Counted from the first letter of the stretch, positions 1-9,918 are shown. The stretch is 64,000 nucleotides of DNA from Candidatus Anammoximicrobium sp. (GCA_012515235.1 JAAYYU010000036.1:1-64000); one strand, 5' to 3'. Notes: generated from the letters alone by a model not told the origin. Translations and numbers: made by a program.

Positions 1-517
1 GCGGGCTACGATGCGGCGAGGCTGTGGTCCCGGAAAGGCCGGGCTAGTTTGACGAGCGGCCGAATTCCAGCGGCCGTCCTGACGCTGGCGGCACGAGACC
101 GGCTTCGGAATCTGTGTTCGCATTATAACTCCGGTGGCGGGTGTTCGCCAAGTGGCCGAAGGCAGTCCCCTTCGGTGTTGTCCGGCAGCGGTGGGACGGC
201 GGGACGCCTGCGGGCCAACCGCGCCCCGACGGGAACGGCTTGCTGCTCCGGCCGGACGCTTTCGCCAGCCGTTTCGCGCGAGGGGTCTGCACCATTGGGC
301 TGACGCCCGCCCGCTCGCCCCGGCCGGACGCTTTGGCCAGCCACTTCGCGCGAGGGGCGGGCTCGCAGTCCTGCCGCCCGACACGCGCCTTGCCCGCTTG
401 CTTGACCCTCGTTTCCCAGCGGGTTAGAATCGCGCGTCGTCCGGGGGATTCGCGTCCCCTGGGGCGGCTCGCCGTTTGTGTCCTCTCGTCCCTGCCTGCC
501 CTTGGAGACCACGCAAC
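1..517. other. Intergenic stretch with a 38-bp direct repeat
   Basis: No convincing gene is seen before the first CDS. The open frames here are mutually overlapping, arginine- and proline-rich, and have no recognisable domain. The one clear structure is a direct repeat: 248-285 and 320-357 match at 35 of 38 bases, 72 bp apart. Confidence 0.6.
248..357. repeat. Two-copy direct repeat, period 72 bp
   Basis: Both copies begin CCGGCCGGACGCTTT and end TTCGCGCGAGGGG, with three mismatches over 38 bp. The 34-bp spacer between them is unrelated. Function is unknown. No further copy was noticed elsewhere in the window. Confidence 0.7.
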
Positions 518-1912
518 ATGTACCAGCACTTGCAGATCAGTCGGCGTTCACTTCTGAAAACGTGTGCCGCGGCCGGCGTCGGCGCGCTCGCGTTGCCCCA
601 ATTTGTGTCCTCGCGGGCGTGCGCCGGAGAGGGGGCCAACGGCAAGTTGAACCTGGCCCTGTTGGGCTGCGGCGGCCGGATGGGCCAGATCCTCGGCTCG
701 GCCCTGGCGCAGGGCGACAAGGTCGTGGCGATTTGCGACGTCGATCCCCGGCAGATCGCCGCCTTGAAGGGGAAATTCGCCGCGCCGCTGGAGCGGGCCA
801 AGGTGTACGAGGATTACCGCAAGCTGCTGGAAGCGGAAAAGTCCGTGGACGCGGTGGTCGTCGCCCCCGGCCAGCGTTGGCACGTGCCGATGAGCAAGGC
901 CGCCATGCTGGCCGGCAAGCACGTGTTTTGCGAAAAGCCGCTGGCGCACAGCTGCGCCGAGGCCCGCGAGATCCGCGATTTGGCTCGCCAGACCAAGCTG
1001 GCGACGCAACTGGGCACCCAGGGCGGATCGAGCGACACCTTCCGCCGCAGCATGGAGGTCATCCAGGCGGGCCTGCTGGGCAAGATCCGCGAGGTCCACT
1101 GCTGGATCAACCGCAGCTTTCCGCCCAGCGCGCCGATCGACACCAACGCCGATCCGATTCCGGAGGGGCTCAACTGGGACTTCTGGTGCGGTCCGTCGCC
1201 GCTGTTGCCGTACAAGAGCTACTACATCGCCGCTCCGGGCGCTGTGGGCTGTCTGCACTGGGGACGCTGGCTGGCCTTCGGCGACGGCCACCTGGCCGAC
1301 ATGGGCGCCCACGGCCTGAATCTGCCCTGGCGAGCCTTGAAGCTCGGCGCGCCCGTACGGGCCACGGTGACGATCGCCGAGCCGCTCAAGGACAGCTATC
1401 CCTCGGCCTGCGATTTCCGCTGGGACTTCGCCGCCCGCGAAGGCTTCGAGCCCGTGTCCGTCTGGTGGCACGACGGGCCCCAGGCCGGTCCACCGAAAGA
1501 GCTGGGCAAGGAACTGCTGTCGACCTACGGCAAGGTGCCGACCAACGGCGTGTTGTTCGCCGGCGAGAAAGGCATCCTGTGCTCCAACGCCTGGGGCGTC
1601 GGCGGCGTGGTCCGGCTGAAGGGCGACGAAAAGTGCCGCGGCGTCCAGGACCATGAGGCCGGCAAGCCAGTCCCCGTCACCCTGCCGAGGACCCGGGACC
1701 ACATGGGCGAATGGCTCAACGCCTGCAAGGGCCAAGGCCAGACGTTCCAAGGCTTCGACACGTCCGCCACGGTCGCCGAAGTCGCCATGGTCGGCATGGT
1801 CTCCATGCGGCTGGGCAAGCCCGTCGAGTGGGACAGCGACGCCTTGAAAGTCAAAGGCCAACCCGACGCCGAGCCGCTGGTGTACCTGGAGCAACGCAAA
1901 AAGTGGCTGTAG
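518..1912 (+). CDS. Tat-exported Gfo/Idh/MocA-family oxidoreductase
   Basis: A 464-residue protein of the Gfo/Idh/MocA family, NAD(P)-dependent dehydrogenases acting on sugars and cyclitols. The N-terminus carries a twin-arginine signal (SRRSLLK, residues 8-14, then an Ala/Gly/Val/Leu stretch), so it is probably folded in the cytoplasm and exported with its cofactor. The Rossmann loop is LLGCGGRMGQI (about 48-58) and the family EKP motif is at 139-141. The C-terminal half contains DGHLADMGAH, typical of planctomycete members. The frame is open upstream to 476, but ATG 518 places the Tat motif correctly at the N-terminus. The next gene is convergent, so it appears to be a single transcription unit. 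The substrate cannot be told from sequence. Confidence 0.9.
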   Translation: MYQHLQISRRSLLKTCAAAGVGALALPQFVSSRACAGEGANGKLNLALLGCGGRMGQILGSALAQGDKVVAICDVDPRQIAALKGKFAAPLERAKVYEDYRKLLEAEKSVDAVVVAPGQRWHVPMSKAAMLAGKHVFCEKPLAHSCAEAREIRDLARQTKLATQLGTQGGSSDTFRRSMEVIQAGLLGKIREVHCWINRSFPPSAPIDTNADPIPEGLNWDFWCGPSPLLPYKSYYIAAPGAVGCLHWGRWLAFGDGHLADMGAHGLNLPWRALKLGAPVRATVTIAEPLKDSYPSACDFRWDFAAREGFEPVSVWWHDGPQAGPPKELGKELLSTYGKVPTNGVLFAGEKGILCSNAWGVGGVVRLKGDEKCRGVQDHEAGKPVPVTLPRTRDHMGEWLNACKGQGQTFQGFDTSATVAEVAMVGMVSMRLGKPVEWDSDALKVKGQPDAEPLVYLEQRKKWL

Positions 1913-2146
1913 CCGGCAAGCACGGCAAGCCGATCGTCGCCTTCCGTCTGTCGGGTGGGCCCAGCCTTCGCGGCCCACCGGATCGCTTCGCGTCTGCGAC
2001 AGTAGTGCGGCTCTGTCAGCTGTCCGATGGGCGAAGCGATTTTAGCGGGCCCCGTGCCAACTGAAACGAGAATTGCGTGCGCAACGATCGAGCTGAACCG
2101 CAGTGAGACAGTCCCCTGGCAGGTCACCCCCCCCCCTCCAGAAAAA

Positions 2147-5100
2147 CTAGAACGTTTCCTTTTCCAAGATCAGTTCCACTCCGCACAGGATTGCGGGGTT
2201 CTGGGTCGCGCTGGCGAAATCCAGCTGCAACGCTCCGTGGACCTTCACGCCGCGGAACTCCTTGACGATGCCTCGGCGGTCGCCGCCGGCTTCGCGCACG
2301 ATGTCAAAATCTTCGAGCACCGCTCGGCCCTGCAGACGCACCGAGAAGACTCGCTGGCCGGGCTGCAGGGCGTCCGGTTCCGCGAAGGTCAGCCGGACGG
2401 TGAACGAGCGGGGTTCGAGGGACACCGGCCGCGGAAGCGGCTGCAAAACCGCCGGCAAGGCGTGACCCCAGTCGAAGCGGAGTTGCGGGTCCGTCTGCAG
2501 GGCCGCGGGACCGGCGAGCGTGGCCGTGGCGTAGTACAGGCCGGTCAACCCGCCTGGCTTTCCTGCGGCCGAGACGAGCCGGTCCGGCGGGATCATGGAC
2601 TTGGGCGTCGAGCCGCTGCTCCAGGACAGGGCGATCTTCGCCGGCTGGTCCGCCCGGCGCTCCTTCGGCGGATCGTATTCCAGCTTGATCGGCACCGGCT
2701 TGCCGCTCTCCAAAGCGATGCTCGCCGACACCTCGCCGCGCTCGCCGCGGCGGAGTTGGGCGCTGTTGTCCAACAGCAATTGATCGGCGACCCACAGCCG
2801 CAAGCCGTGGTCGCTTTCGCCGTAAAAGGTGTACGTCTCGCGGTGCTGCGGCTGGACGCTGCCCAGCCAGCGGACACTGAACGTGTTGCCCGGCGGAGTG
2901 GATTTGAGCGCCACCGGCTCGATCCGCAAGCTCGTCAAGCCCTTGATCCCCGAACCGCTGACCCAGGGCCAGCCCTGACCGCCTTCGCTCCACAGGGCAT
3001 GACGGTAGAACGCTTCCGCGCCCTCCGGCTGGACCTGCACAGGGACCATCGGCGACGGGCCGCCGACGCTGGGCCAATCCAGCCACAGCGTGCCGTCGTC
3101 CGCCACGCGGTCGCCGGGAGCCCCCAGGTTGATCCCCACGCGGCCAAGCGGAGCCTCGACCGCCACGTCGCCCCAAGCGGACCACTGCTCGAACTGGGGC
3201 GGCATCGCGACCAGCGCCAGCGACGTGTGGACGGGGTAGTTGCACGTACAGTTGCCGGTCCATGACGGCAGGCTCAAGACGCCGCCGGCCGGGATGATGC
3301 TGTTGCGGCAGCCCGAGCGGGTGCCGCCGATGCTGATCGTGCCGCTCTCCAGCCCCTTGTCGTAATACGCCGCCGTGCCGGATCGCAACGTGTACAGTTC
3401 GCCGTAGTCGACCGGCGTCAGGTCGCAGCCGTAGGTCTTGATCATTTCCCGGCCCTCGGCCAGCCCCGTCAGCGGATTGGTGCGAATCGGAGCCGGGAGC
3501 GCTTCCGGTTCGCCGTCCGGCGGGCGGGCAAAGTCGACGATGGCACGCGTGGCTTCCGACTCGGACAGCACTCGGCCGGTGTACACGTCCGTGTAGCCGT
3601 CGCGGTAGGTCAACTCGCGTTCCAGCCAGCGCAAGTACTCATGGTAGCCCATGCCGCTGGGATTGGGACCGTAGGGCTGCGCCGTGACCTGGTACTTCAT
3701 CACGCCGCCAGCCACTTCGATGGTTTCCGGGAGCCCGCGGCCCGCCTCGTGGGTGAACGTCTTGTAGAACAGCTTGTGATGGTGGAACGTGTCGCCGAAC
3801 CAGAGCAGCCCCAGCGGCGCGCGGACCAACTGGTCGCGGTTGGGCTGGCCGCAGTAATCGGCGGCGCCGGGCAGCGGACCGGCGCGCACGACCAGCGATA
3901 GATCGCCCTCTCGTTCGATGCGGGCGCCTGCCATCGAAGCCTCCGCCGCGCGGGTCGCCTGTTCGACCGCGGCGTGGCCGTCGGCAGGCAGTTCCAGGCA
4001 CAGCGTGCCGCCGTAAGGGCGCAAGGCGGCGAAAGTCGTCTGGAGGAACGCCGGAGCGGCCTTGTCAAAGCCGGCCGCGTGCAGATCCTCGGAGACGATC
4101 AGGCTGGCCAGGTAGGGCGGCAGGGAGAATTGCAGCGGGTCCGCGACCTGGACCGCGATCCGCTCGCCGTACAGTCCCGCCTGATCGAGGCGGCGGCGAA
4201 AAGCGTCCGCTTTCTCCGCGTCCGGTTCGACCGCGATCACGTGCAGGGCCGACTGCAGGGCCAACTCCTCCGCGAGCCGCCCGGTTCCCATTCCCAGCAC
4301 CAGCGCATAGCCCGCCTCGGCTCCCGTCCGGCGGATGATCGCCGTGGCCGCTTCGCCCCAGCGGTCGTCGGGCCGCTGGAGCGGCGAAGTCGCCGACGGA
4401 TGCGTCGTCGCCTCCGTCGGCCGATCTCCAAAGCAGTAGATGCTCCCCTGCCTGGTGACGACGAACAGTTTTCCGTCGGCGGCGAGCATCGTGTGGACGT
4501 CGCCCTCGACGCCCGGAAAGCCGTCGGCAAAACGCAGCGTTTTGCCGCCCACCGAAATCATGGCGGCGGCGTGCTCCTGCAAGCGATAGGTCTGGTTGCC
4601 GATCGTCACCTGGTCCGCCCGCACCTCGCCGGCCTGCGGCCGGACTCCCGCCTGGCCGATGATCTGCTGCCCGGCGTCGTGAATTTCGGTATTGATCTGC
4701 GGATCGACCACCAGTTCGCCGGCTGGGTCGGTGGCTACGAACCAGCCTCCGGGCCGGCTGCCGTGCCCGCCGTGGCCGAACGCGAAATCGGCCAGTTTGC
4801 CGGTCTCGAGATCGAACAGGGCCGGGAACGCCCGGCTGCTGGGCACGACCAGTTCCCCGCCGCGGATCAACAGCGATCCTTGGGGCGACGGGCCGCCGAA
4901 GGCCATCGCGCCGTGGGGATGTTCCAGATACAGCGAGCCGCAACGATCGTTGACCCACACGGGACGGCCCGTCTGGGCATCGAGCGCCCAGACAAAAATG
5001 CCCTCGAAGGGCCACACGCCGGCCGCCAGGTACACACGTCCGCCGGCCACGACCGGGCCGCCGCGCACCGGCCAGACGGAGATCAGCCGGCCGTTGCCCA

Positions 5101-5701
5101 GCACGTGACGTTGCGCCGGAGCCGCCCGGTGCCTCCAGCGCACGGCGCCGGTCGCGGCGTCCAGGCAGTACAAGCAGCCGTCGTCCGAGGCGCAGAACAC
5201 CTTGCCGTCCCACACCGCCGGGGCGAACCGCAGCGGCCCCTGGGCGTAGAACCGCCACCGTTGGCGGCCGGTCTCCGTCTCCAGCGCGGTCACGCTGTCG
5301 TTGCGCGACGAGCAGACGAACATGGTCTGGCCGCACACGACCGGCTCGTAGCCCGCGTCGAATTGGACTCGCTCCTGCCGCACTTGCCAGAACGCCGGCC
5401 GCAGCGGCTCGTACTGACGCACCCACTGCAGGTGCAGCGGTTCGGCCAGTTTCTCCGGCGAGCACGCCGTGCGGCCGACGTCGCAACGCCACATCGGCCA
5501 GTCGGCAGCACTGGCCGGCATCACGGCCAGGATGCAGAACACCGCGATCAGCCACGCGACGGGCGCGGATCTTCGTAGCAGGGCTCTCCGAGCCGTGTAA
5601 AGGACTCGGCACGGCTTGGAGCGCGATGCTCCGTTGGTTGCGGCGGCAAGCCGCGTTGAGCGCCGAGCAGGCCGGTTCCAGGCAGAGAGCATGTTCTTCA
5701 T
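2147..5701 (-). CDS. Large exported PQQ-propeller protein with methyltransferase-like, PA14 and malectin-like domains
   Basis: An 1184-residue protein. A hydrophobic export segment lies at about 46-65 and ends in an ASA-type cleavage site. PQQ-like beta-propeller sequence follows (about 66-425, with repeated ALETETG and CLDAATG motifs). A Rossmann segment at about 445-610 resembles a class I SAM-dependent methyltransferase (VLGMGTGR at 467-474, acidic AVEPD at 489-493). More propeller-like sequence runs from about 618 to 830. A PA14-like module (about 880-1010, with YTFYGESDHGLRLWV) and a malectin-like beta-sandwich (about 1030-1184) end the protein. PA14 and malectin domains often bind carbohydrate, so attachment to an extracellular glycan is plausible. 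A methyltransferase fold inside an exported propeller is odd because SAM is cytoplasmic; the domain may be non-catalytic. The first start is used because no later Met precedes the signal. Confidence 0.85.
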   Translation of the reverse strand: MKNMLSAWNRPARRSTRLAAATNGASRSKPCRVLYTARRALLRRSAPVAWLIAVFCILAVMPASAADWPMWRCDVGRTACSPEKLAEPLHLQWVRQYEPLRPAFWQVRQERVQFDAGYEPVVCGQTMFVCSSRNDSVTALETETGRQRWRFYAQGPLRFAPAVWDGKVFCASDDGCLYCLDAATGAVRWRHRAAPAQRHVLGNGRLISVWPVRGGPVVAGGRVYLAAGVWPFEGIFVWALDAQTGRPVWVNDRCGSLYLEHPHGAMAFGGPSPQGSLLIRGGELVVPSSRAFPALFDLETGKLADFAFGHGGHGSRPGGWFVATDPAGELVVDPQINTEIHDAGQQIIGQAGVRPQAGEVRADQVTIGNQTYRLQEHAAAMISVGGKTLRFADGFPGVEGDVHTMLAADGKLFVVTRQGSIYCFGDRPTEATTHPSATSPLQRPDDRWGEAATAIIRRTGAEAGYALVLGMGTGRLAEELALQSALHVIAVEPDAEKADAFRRRLDQAGLYGERIAVQVADPLQFSLPPYLASLIVSEDLHAAGFDKAAPAFLQTTFAALRPYGGTLCLELPADGHAAVEQATRAAEASMAGARIEREGDLSLVVRAGPLPGAADYCGQPNRDQLVRAPLGLLWFGDTFHHHKLFYKTFTHEAGRGLPETIEVAGGVMKYQVTAQPYGPNPSGMGYHEYLRWLERELTYRDGYTDVYTGRVLSESEATRAIVDFARPPDGEPEALPAPIRTNPLTGLAEGREMIKTYGCDLTPVDYGELYTLRSGTAAYYDKGLESGTISIGGTRSGCRNSIIPAGGVLSLPSWTGNCTCNYPVHTSLALVAMPPQFEQWSAWGDVAVEAPLGRVGINLGAPGDRVADDGTLWLDWPSVGGPSPMVPVQVQPEGAEAFYRHALWSEGGQGWPWVSGSGIKGLTSLRIEPVALKSTPPGNTFSVRWLGSVQPQHRETYTFYGESDHGLRLWVADQLLLDNSAQLRRGERGEVSASIALESGKPVPIKLEYDPPKERRADQPAKIALSWSSGSTPKSMIPPDRLVSAAGKPGGLTGLYYATATLAGPAALQTDPQLRFDWGHALPAVLQPLPRPVSLEPRSFTVRLTFAEPDALQPGQRVFSVRLQGRAVLEDFDIVREAGGDRRGIVKEFRGVKVHGALQLDFASATQNPAILCGVELILEKETF

Positions 5702-6098
5702 TCCTTCAGAAAACGCGGGAGGTCAGCGGCCGAACTTGCGCGGCCGACTGCGTATTGTAGCACGGATGCTGGAGCTGTGACCGTGGAGGGCCGGCGAACT
5801 TGGAGAGGCTCATTCCGCCATTTCACTTTCACGCCTCCGGATTTCCGCAGCCAGCCTTCCGAGGCGTCGGGCAACCGGGCTCGCCCCCCTCCGTGGCTCG
5901 CCGCCCGCTCCCGCATCTCCTCGTTGCCGCCAGGGCTGCGCGGGGCGTTCAAGCGCCCGCTGCGACTCGCGTTTGGCCGCCCCGCGTCAAACCACTCGAA
6001 CCGTTCGGCCTGGCAGGGCGGCGATTCACCGGTGGCGAGCGCCGTGCGGTTCTCTCGTTTTGCGGACGGCGCTCGACCTCGGCGGCGGGAAGGGCCGT
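5702..6098. other. Intergenic stretch, no feature recognised
   Basis: About 400 bp between two minus-strand genes. Open frames cross it on both strands, but they are Arg/Gly/Ser-rich and match no family known to me. No hairpin-plus-T-run terminator and no repeat shared with other parts of the window was seen. Confidence 0.5.
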
Positions 6099-7991
6099 TC
6101 AGGGCTTTCTGCCGACGTTCTCCGTCCACCATTGCCACTGGGCCGGATGCCGTTTGACGTATTCGACGGCCGATCGCGTGCCGTACAAGACGGCTCCCTC
6201 TGGTTCGCGCCCGTCGCGGATGACGCAGACCGTACGGCCGTTGCGGCAGGCGTCCAAAAAGTGGGGCAGTTGGTGGCCGGCGGCCAGATACAAGACGCGT
6301 TGCTTCTCGGGTCGCGAACGCCACTTCGCCAAGTCGCCGTGGGCGTCGCCGTCGGCCAGAGCCGGGAGTTTTCCCACCCAGCGCTCGCGATACGGCGTCT
6401 GGCGCACCCAATCCCAGGCCGGCCAGCCCAGGGCCGCGAGAAAGGCGTTGTAGCCGGGCTGACCGTCCAGTCCGTCGTCGTAGACCAGGTAAGCGTTGGT
6501 CATGGAGAAATCGAGTTCGGGGTAGAAGACGGTGCCCAGTTGGAGCGCCGGCCTGATGACCTGCTGTTTGAACGCCTCCCACGGCAGCCCGGCTCGGCCC
6601 GCCGCGGCGGCCTGTTCCCACCTCCGACGCTCGTCGGCGCTCAACTGCGGCGGCACCAGCCAGTTGGACACGTGGTCGGCCGGGTCGCCGCCGAGCCAGC
6701 GAAGTTTGTGCGAGTAGTTCTCCGGATTGGCCAGGACTTCCAAGGCGTAGCCGCGGTCGGCCGCATGCGCCCGAGCCGCCGTCACGTCCTCGGTCTTCGC
6801 GCCAATCAGGTGCAGGCCCATCTTTCGGACTTCGTCGACCATGTCCGCCGGACTGCCGGCCAGATCGGCGGCCGATTTGAAATGAGCTTGGAAGATCCGG
6901 TACTTGCCGTCCGCGATCTGTGCGACGCTCCGGGAAACGCGTTTGGCAGCAATCGCGTTCCGCGCGTCGCCGGTGAGGACTTGGAGTGCGTGGACGGCGT
7001 AGTAGGTGCTGTAAATCCGCGAGTCCCAACCGGGCCGGTCGCCGAAACCGCCGTCGGGGTTCTGCAACCCGTTGAGCCAGGCAACGCATCGGGCCGGATC
7101 GCGAGGCCGGGCGCCGAGTGCGTCCAGCGCGCGGACGGCCGCCCAGGTGTACCAGGCGTCGGCCTGGTTGCTGTGCGCCCCGTGGCTGGGACTCCAGCGA
7201 AAGCCCCCGTCGGGCGTCTGACAGGTCCGCAGGAACTCGACGCACGCGTCCCGCTGCGGCACCTCCAGGCCCAGCGCCCGCAGGGCCATGACGGCGTGGC
7301 AGGTGATGACCAGATGCGCCGCCGTCGGATCGGGCGGCGTGTCGACGCGGTAGGCATCGACGAATCCGCCGTTGGCGCTCTGCCGGGCCACGAGGAATTC
7401 CTTGGCCAAATCCGAATTGGCAATCGTGCCGTCCAGGCCGGTCAAAGCGCTGACCGTATACCAGAGCGTCGAGACGTCGTAGAACACGCCGACGCCGTAG
7501 GGCCCGTAGTAGGCCCCCTTGCGATCCTCGAACTTCAGCGTCCAGCGGTTCCCCAATTCCAGACGCCGGCCATCGTCGCGCTGGCCGGGAAAGACGGCGA
7601 TCGGCAAGCCCGCAGCCCGGTGCAAAAGGCGATTCAATTGGACCTTCTGGTACAGGTCCCAGTGCAGATTGGTCCGATGCGCGTCCGGCTCGCGAAAGGC
7701 GGCCCAAACGCCGTTGACCAGACAGTCCCGGGGCCGCGGAATCGGCTCGCCAAGCAGCACCAAGGCGCGCACGGCCGGATAGTTCCAAGCCAGATCGCTG
7801 TGGGCATAGCCATCCGGCCCGAACGCGCCGTTGGGTTTCTGGCAGCCGAGCAGATAGGCGATCGTCGCCCGACCGTCCACCTGCCCCTCGACTTCCGCTG
7901 CGGGAGCTTGCGCCGAACACGCCTGCAGTCCACACCCAGCGATGACGGCGCAACACAGGCCGTGAAGAAAGGACTTATGCAGAGACATCAT
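6099..7991 (-). CDS. Exported prenyltransferase/squalene-cyclase-repeat-like protein
   Basis: A 630-residue protein with an N-terminal signal; VIAGCGLQAC followed by Ser fits a possible lipobox, so it may be a lipoprotein. From about residue 40 it contains repeats of the type CQxPDGGFxxxPxxxA (for example CQKPNGAFGPDG, CQTPDGGFRWSP, LQNPDGGFGDRPG), each with flanking helices. This is the alpha/alpha toroid repeat of prenyltransferase and squalene-cyclase proteins, common in exported planctomycete proteins. The catalytic DxDD motif of squalene-hopene cyclase was not seen, so cyclase activity is not claimed. The C-terminal third (about 440-630) is of a different, unrecognised type. It follows the PQQ giant on the same strand but is separated from it by about 400 bp. 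Confidence 0.75.
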   Translation of the reverse strand: MMSLHKSFLHGLCCAVIAGCGLQACSAQAPAAEVEGQVDGRATIAYLLGCQKPNGAFGPDGYAHSDLAWNYPAVRALVLLGEPIPRPRDCLVNGVWAAFREPDAHRTNLHWDLYQKVQLNRLLHRAAGLPIAVFPGQRDDGRRLELGNRWTLKFEDRKGAYYGPYGVGVFYDVSTLWYTVSALTGLDGTIANSDLAKEFLVARQSANGGFVDAYRVDTPPDPTAAHLVITCHAVMALRALGLEVPQRDACVEFLRTCQTPDGGFRWSPSHGAHSNQADAWYTWAAVRALDALGARPRDPARCVAWLNGLQNPDGGFGDRPGWDSRIYSTYYAVHALQVLTGDARNAIAAKRVSRSVAQIADGKYRIFQAHFKSAADLAGSPADMVDEVRKMGLHLIGAKTEDVTAARAHAADRGYALEVLANPENYSHKLRWLGGDPADHVSNWLVPPQLSADERRRWEQAAAAGRAGLPWEAFKQQVIRPALQLGTVFYPELDFSMTNAYLVYDDGLDGQPGYNAFLAALGWPAWDWVRQTPYRERWVGKLPALADGDAHGDLAKWRSRPEKQRVLYLAAGHQLPHFLDACRNGRTVCVIRDGREPEGAVLYGTRSAVEYVKRHPAQWQWWTENVGRKP

Positions 7992-8274
7992 GGACTCCTG
8001 GCGAGCGAAAGACCTGGCGGACGTGAGGCTCGATTCCGGCAGCGATTCTACTCGTGTGCCATCGTCAACTCAACACAGCCTGCTCCCCCGCGCGGTGTCG
8101 GCCGTCGGAAGGCCGGGGATGAGTCCCTGCCGGACGCTCTGCGCGGTTGGGGCAGGAAGCAATGTCGGGGTTCACAGGTCTTCGGCGGTTCCGCTTTCTG
8201 CCCGCAGCCTGCGTTGCTTGACTTTCTGTCCCGTGAATTCGATACTTGCCGCTGGTCTTTGGGGAGGTGACGGC

Positions 8275-9918
8275 ATGATTCGACGGCAAGCGGCGATCGC
8301 GGGCGTCCTGGTGGTTCTGGCTTGGATGGGTTTTTGTTGGCCGCTGGCTACGGGCGGCGAGCCGTCTTTGCCTGTGGCGACGGCCGCCGACGGCGCAGCG
8401 AGCCCTGCGGCAACCCCGGCAGTCGCCCCGCCGGGCGTCGTCCGGCCGCTGGTCATTCTCGGCATCGGCATGGTCATCGTGCTGGGGCTGATCATCGTCG
8501 TCAAGATCAATCCCTTCATTACAATGGTCGTGGCGGCCATGGTCGTCAGCGTTCTGGCGGTCGTCCTGTTGGGCGAGGGTCAATGGTCCGATTCGATTGC
8601 GCGGGTCGCCATGTCCTTCGGCTCGGCCGCCGGCAAAATCGGCATCGTCATCGGCATGGCGGCGGTGATCGGCAAGTGCATGTTGGACAGCGGGGCGGCC
8701 GATCGCATCGTGCGCACGTTCCTGCGGCTGTTCGGCGAGAAGCGTTCGCCGCTCGCCCTGACGGCCAGCGGCTGGGTGCTGGCCGTCCCCGTCTTTTTCG
8801 ACACGGTCTTCTACTTGCTGGTCCCTTTGGCGCGTTCGCTGTACCGCCGCACCCGCCGCAATTACTTGTTGTACATTCTCGCGATCGGCGGCGGCGGGGC
8901 GATCACGCACACGCTGGTCCCGCCGACTCCGGGCCCGCTGGTGATTGCCGCCACCCTGGAAGTCGATGTGGGCTTCATGATCCTGATCGGCGGACTGGTG
9001 GCGCTGCCGTCCGCCGCGGCCGGACTGACCTTCGCGTATTTTGCCAACCGCTGGATGCCGATCGCCATGCGGCCGATCGGCGACCAGCCCGATCCGGAAC
9101 CGCTGGACGACTCGCAACTGCCGCCGCTGTGGCTGAGCATCCTGCCGGTGGTGCTGCCGGTGGTGCTGATTTCGATGAACACGATCGTCGAGGCGTCGGC
9201 CAAGAGCCTGATGCAGCCGCAGTTGCAGCAGGCAGGCCTTCCCCGCTCGCAACAGGAAGAACAGCTGACCCGGTGGCTGCGGTCGCCAGACGAGGTCACG
9301 TCGCCTGCCGCCCGCCGCCTGGCCCAAGCGTCCGGCTTGACGAACATGGTCGGCAACGCGAACTTCGCCCTGCTGTTATCCTGCCTGCTGGCCGTGGCGA
9401 TGCTGGTCAAGCAGCGACAGTTGGCGTTGCCGGAAATGGCCAAGGCGGTCGAGACGGCGCTGATGAGCGGCGGGGTGATCATCCTGATCACGGCCGCCGG
9501 CGGCGCGTTCGGCGAGATGCTGAAGGTCGCCAGGGTGGGCGAGGCGATTCAGCAGTTGTTCGCCGGTGCTGGTGGGAGCGGCGGATTGCTGCTGCTGGTT
9601 TTGGGCTTTTCCATCTCCGCCGTGCTGAAGACCGCTCAAGGCTCCAGCACTGTGGCCATGATCACCGGCTCGGCCATGTTGGCCGGGATCGCCAGTCCTG
9701 AATCGCTGGGCTTCCATCCGGTGTACCTGGCCACGGCCATCGGCGGCGGGTCGCTGGTCGCATCGTGGATGAACGACAGCGGCTTCTGGATCGTCGCCAA
9801 GATGAGCGGACTGACCGAAATCGAAGCGTTGAAGTCCTGGACGCTGATGCTGGTCGTGCTGGGCACCTTCAGTCTGGCAGTCACCATGTTGCTGGCCGTC
9901 CTGATGCCGATGGTGTAG
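8275..9918 (+). CDS. GntP-family gluconate/organic acid permease
   Basis: A 547-residue polytopic membrane protein of the GntP family (gluconate and related sugar acids, proton symport). The hydrophobic segments and the sequences GGGGAITHTLVPPTPGP and KTAQGSSTVAMITGSAM are characteristic. ATG 8275 was chosen because a strong GGAGGTGA ribosome site lies a few bases upstream; the frame is open to 7990. The N-terminus is unusual: residues 1-26 look like a signal or extra membrane segment, followed by an Ala/Pro/Thr-rich linker to about residue 55, before the usual first GntP helix. A hydrophilic loop with QQEEQLTRWLRSPDE interrupts the middle. It is the only obvious small-molecule transporter in the window and could take up sugar acids released by the neighbouring enzymes (inference). 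Confidence 0.9.
   Translation: MIRRQAAIAGVLVVLAWMGFCWPLATGGEPSLPVATAADGAASPAATPAVAPPGVVRPLVILGIGMVIVLGLIIVVKINPFITMVVAAMVVSVLAVVLLGEGQWSDSIARVAMSFGSAAGKIGIVIGMAAVIGKCMLDSGAADRIVRTFLRLFGEKRSPLALTASGWVLAVPVFFDTVFYLLVPLARSLYRRTRRNYLLYILAIGGGGAITHTLVPPTPGPLVIAATLEVDVGFMILIGGLVALPSAAAGLTFAYFANRWMPIAMRPIGDQPDPEPLDDSQLPPLWLSILPVVLPVVLISMNTIVEASAKSLMQPQLQQAGLPRSQQEEQLTRWLRSPDEVTSPAARRLAQASGLTNMVGNANFALLLSCLLAVAMLVKQRQLALPEMAKAVETALMSGGVIILITAAGGAFGEMLKVARVGEAIQQLFAGAGGSGGLLLLVLGFSISAVLKTAQGSSTVAMITGSAMLAGIASPESLGFHPVYLATAIGGGSLVASWMNDSGFWIVAKMSGLTEIEALKSWTLMLVVLGTFSLAVTMLLAVLMPMV

Noticed and set aside
143-144. tRNA genes anywhere in the window
   Set aside because: No cloverleaf with GTTCRANNC-type T-arm and CCA-side acceptor stem was recognised; the GTTCGA-like words seen lie inside coding sequence.
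5698-7956. A 752-codon minus-strand frame overlapping the prenyltransferase-repeat gene
   Set aside because: It is a shifted reading of the same gene: no signal peptide, no repeats, Arg-rich composition.
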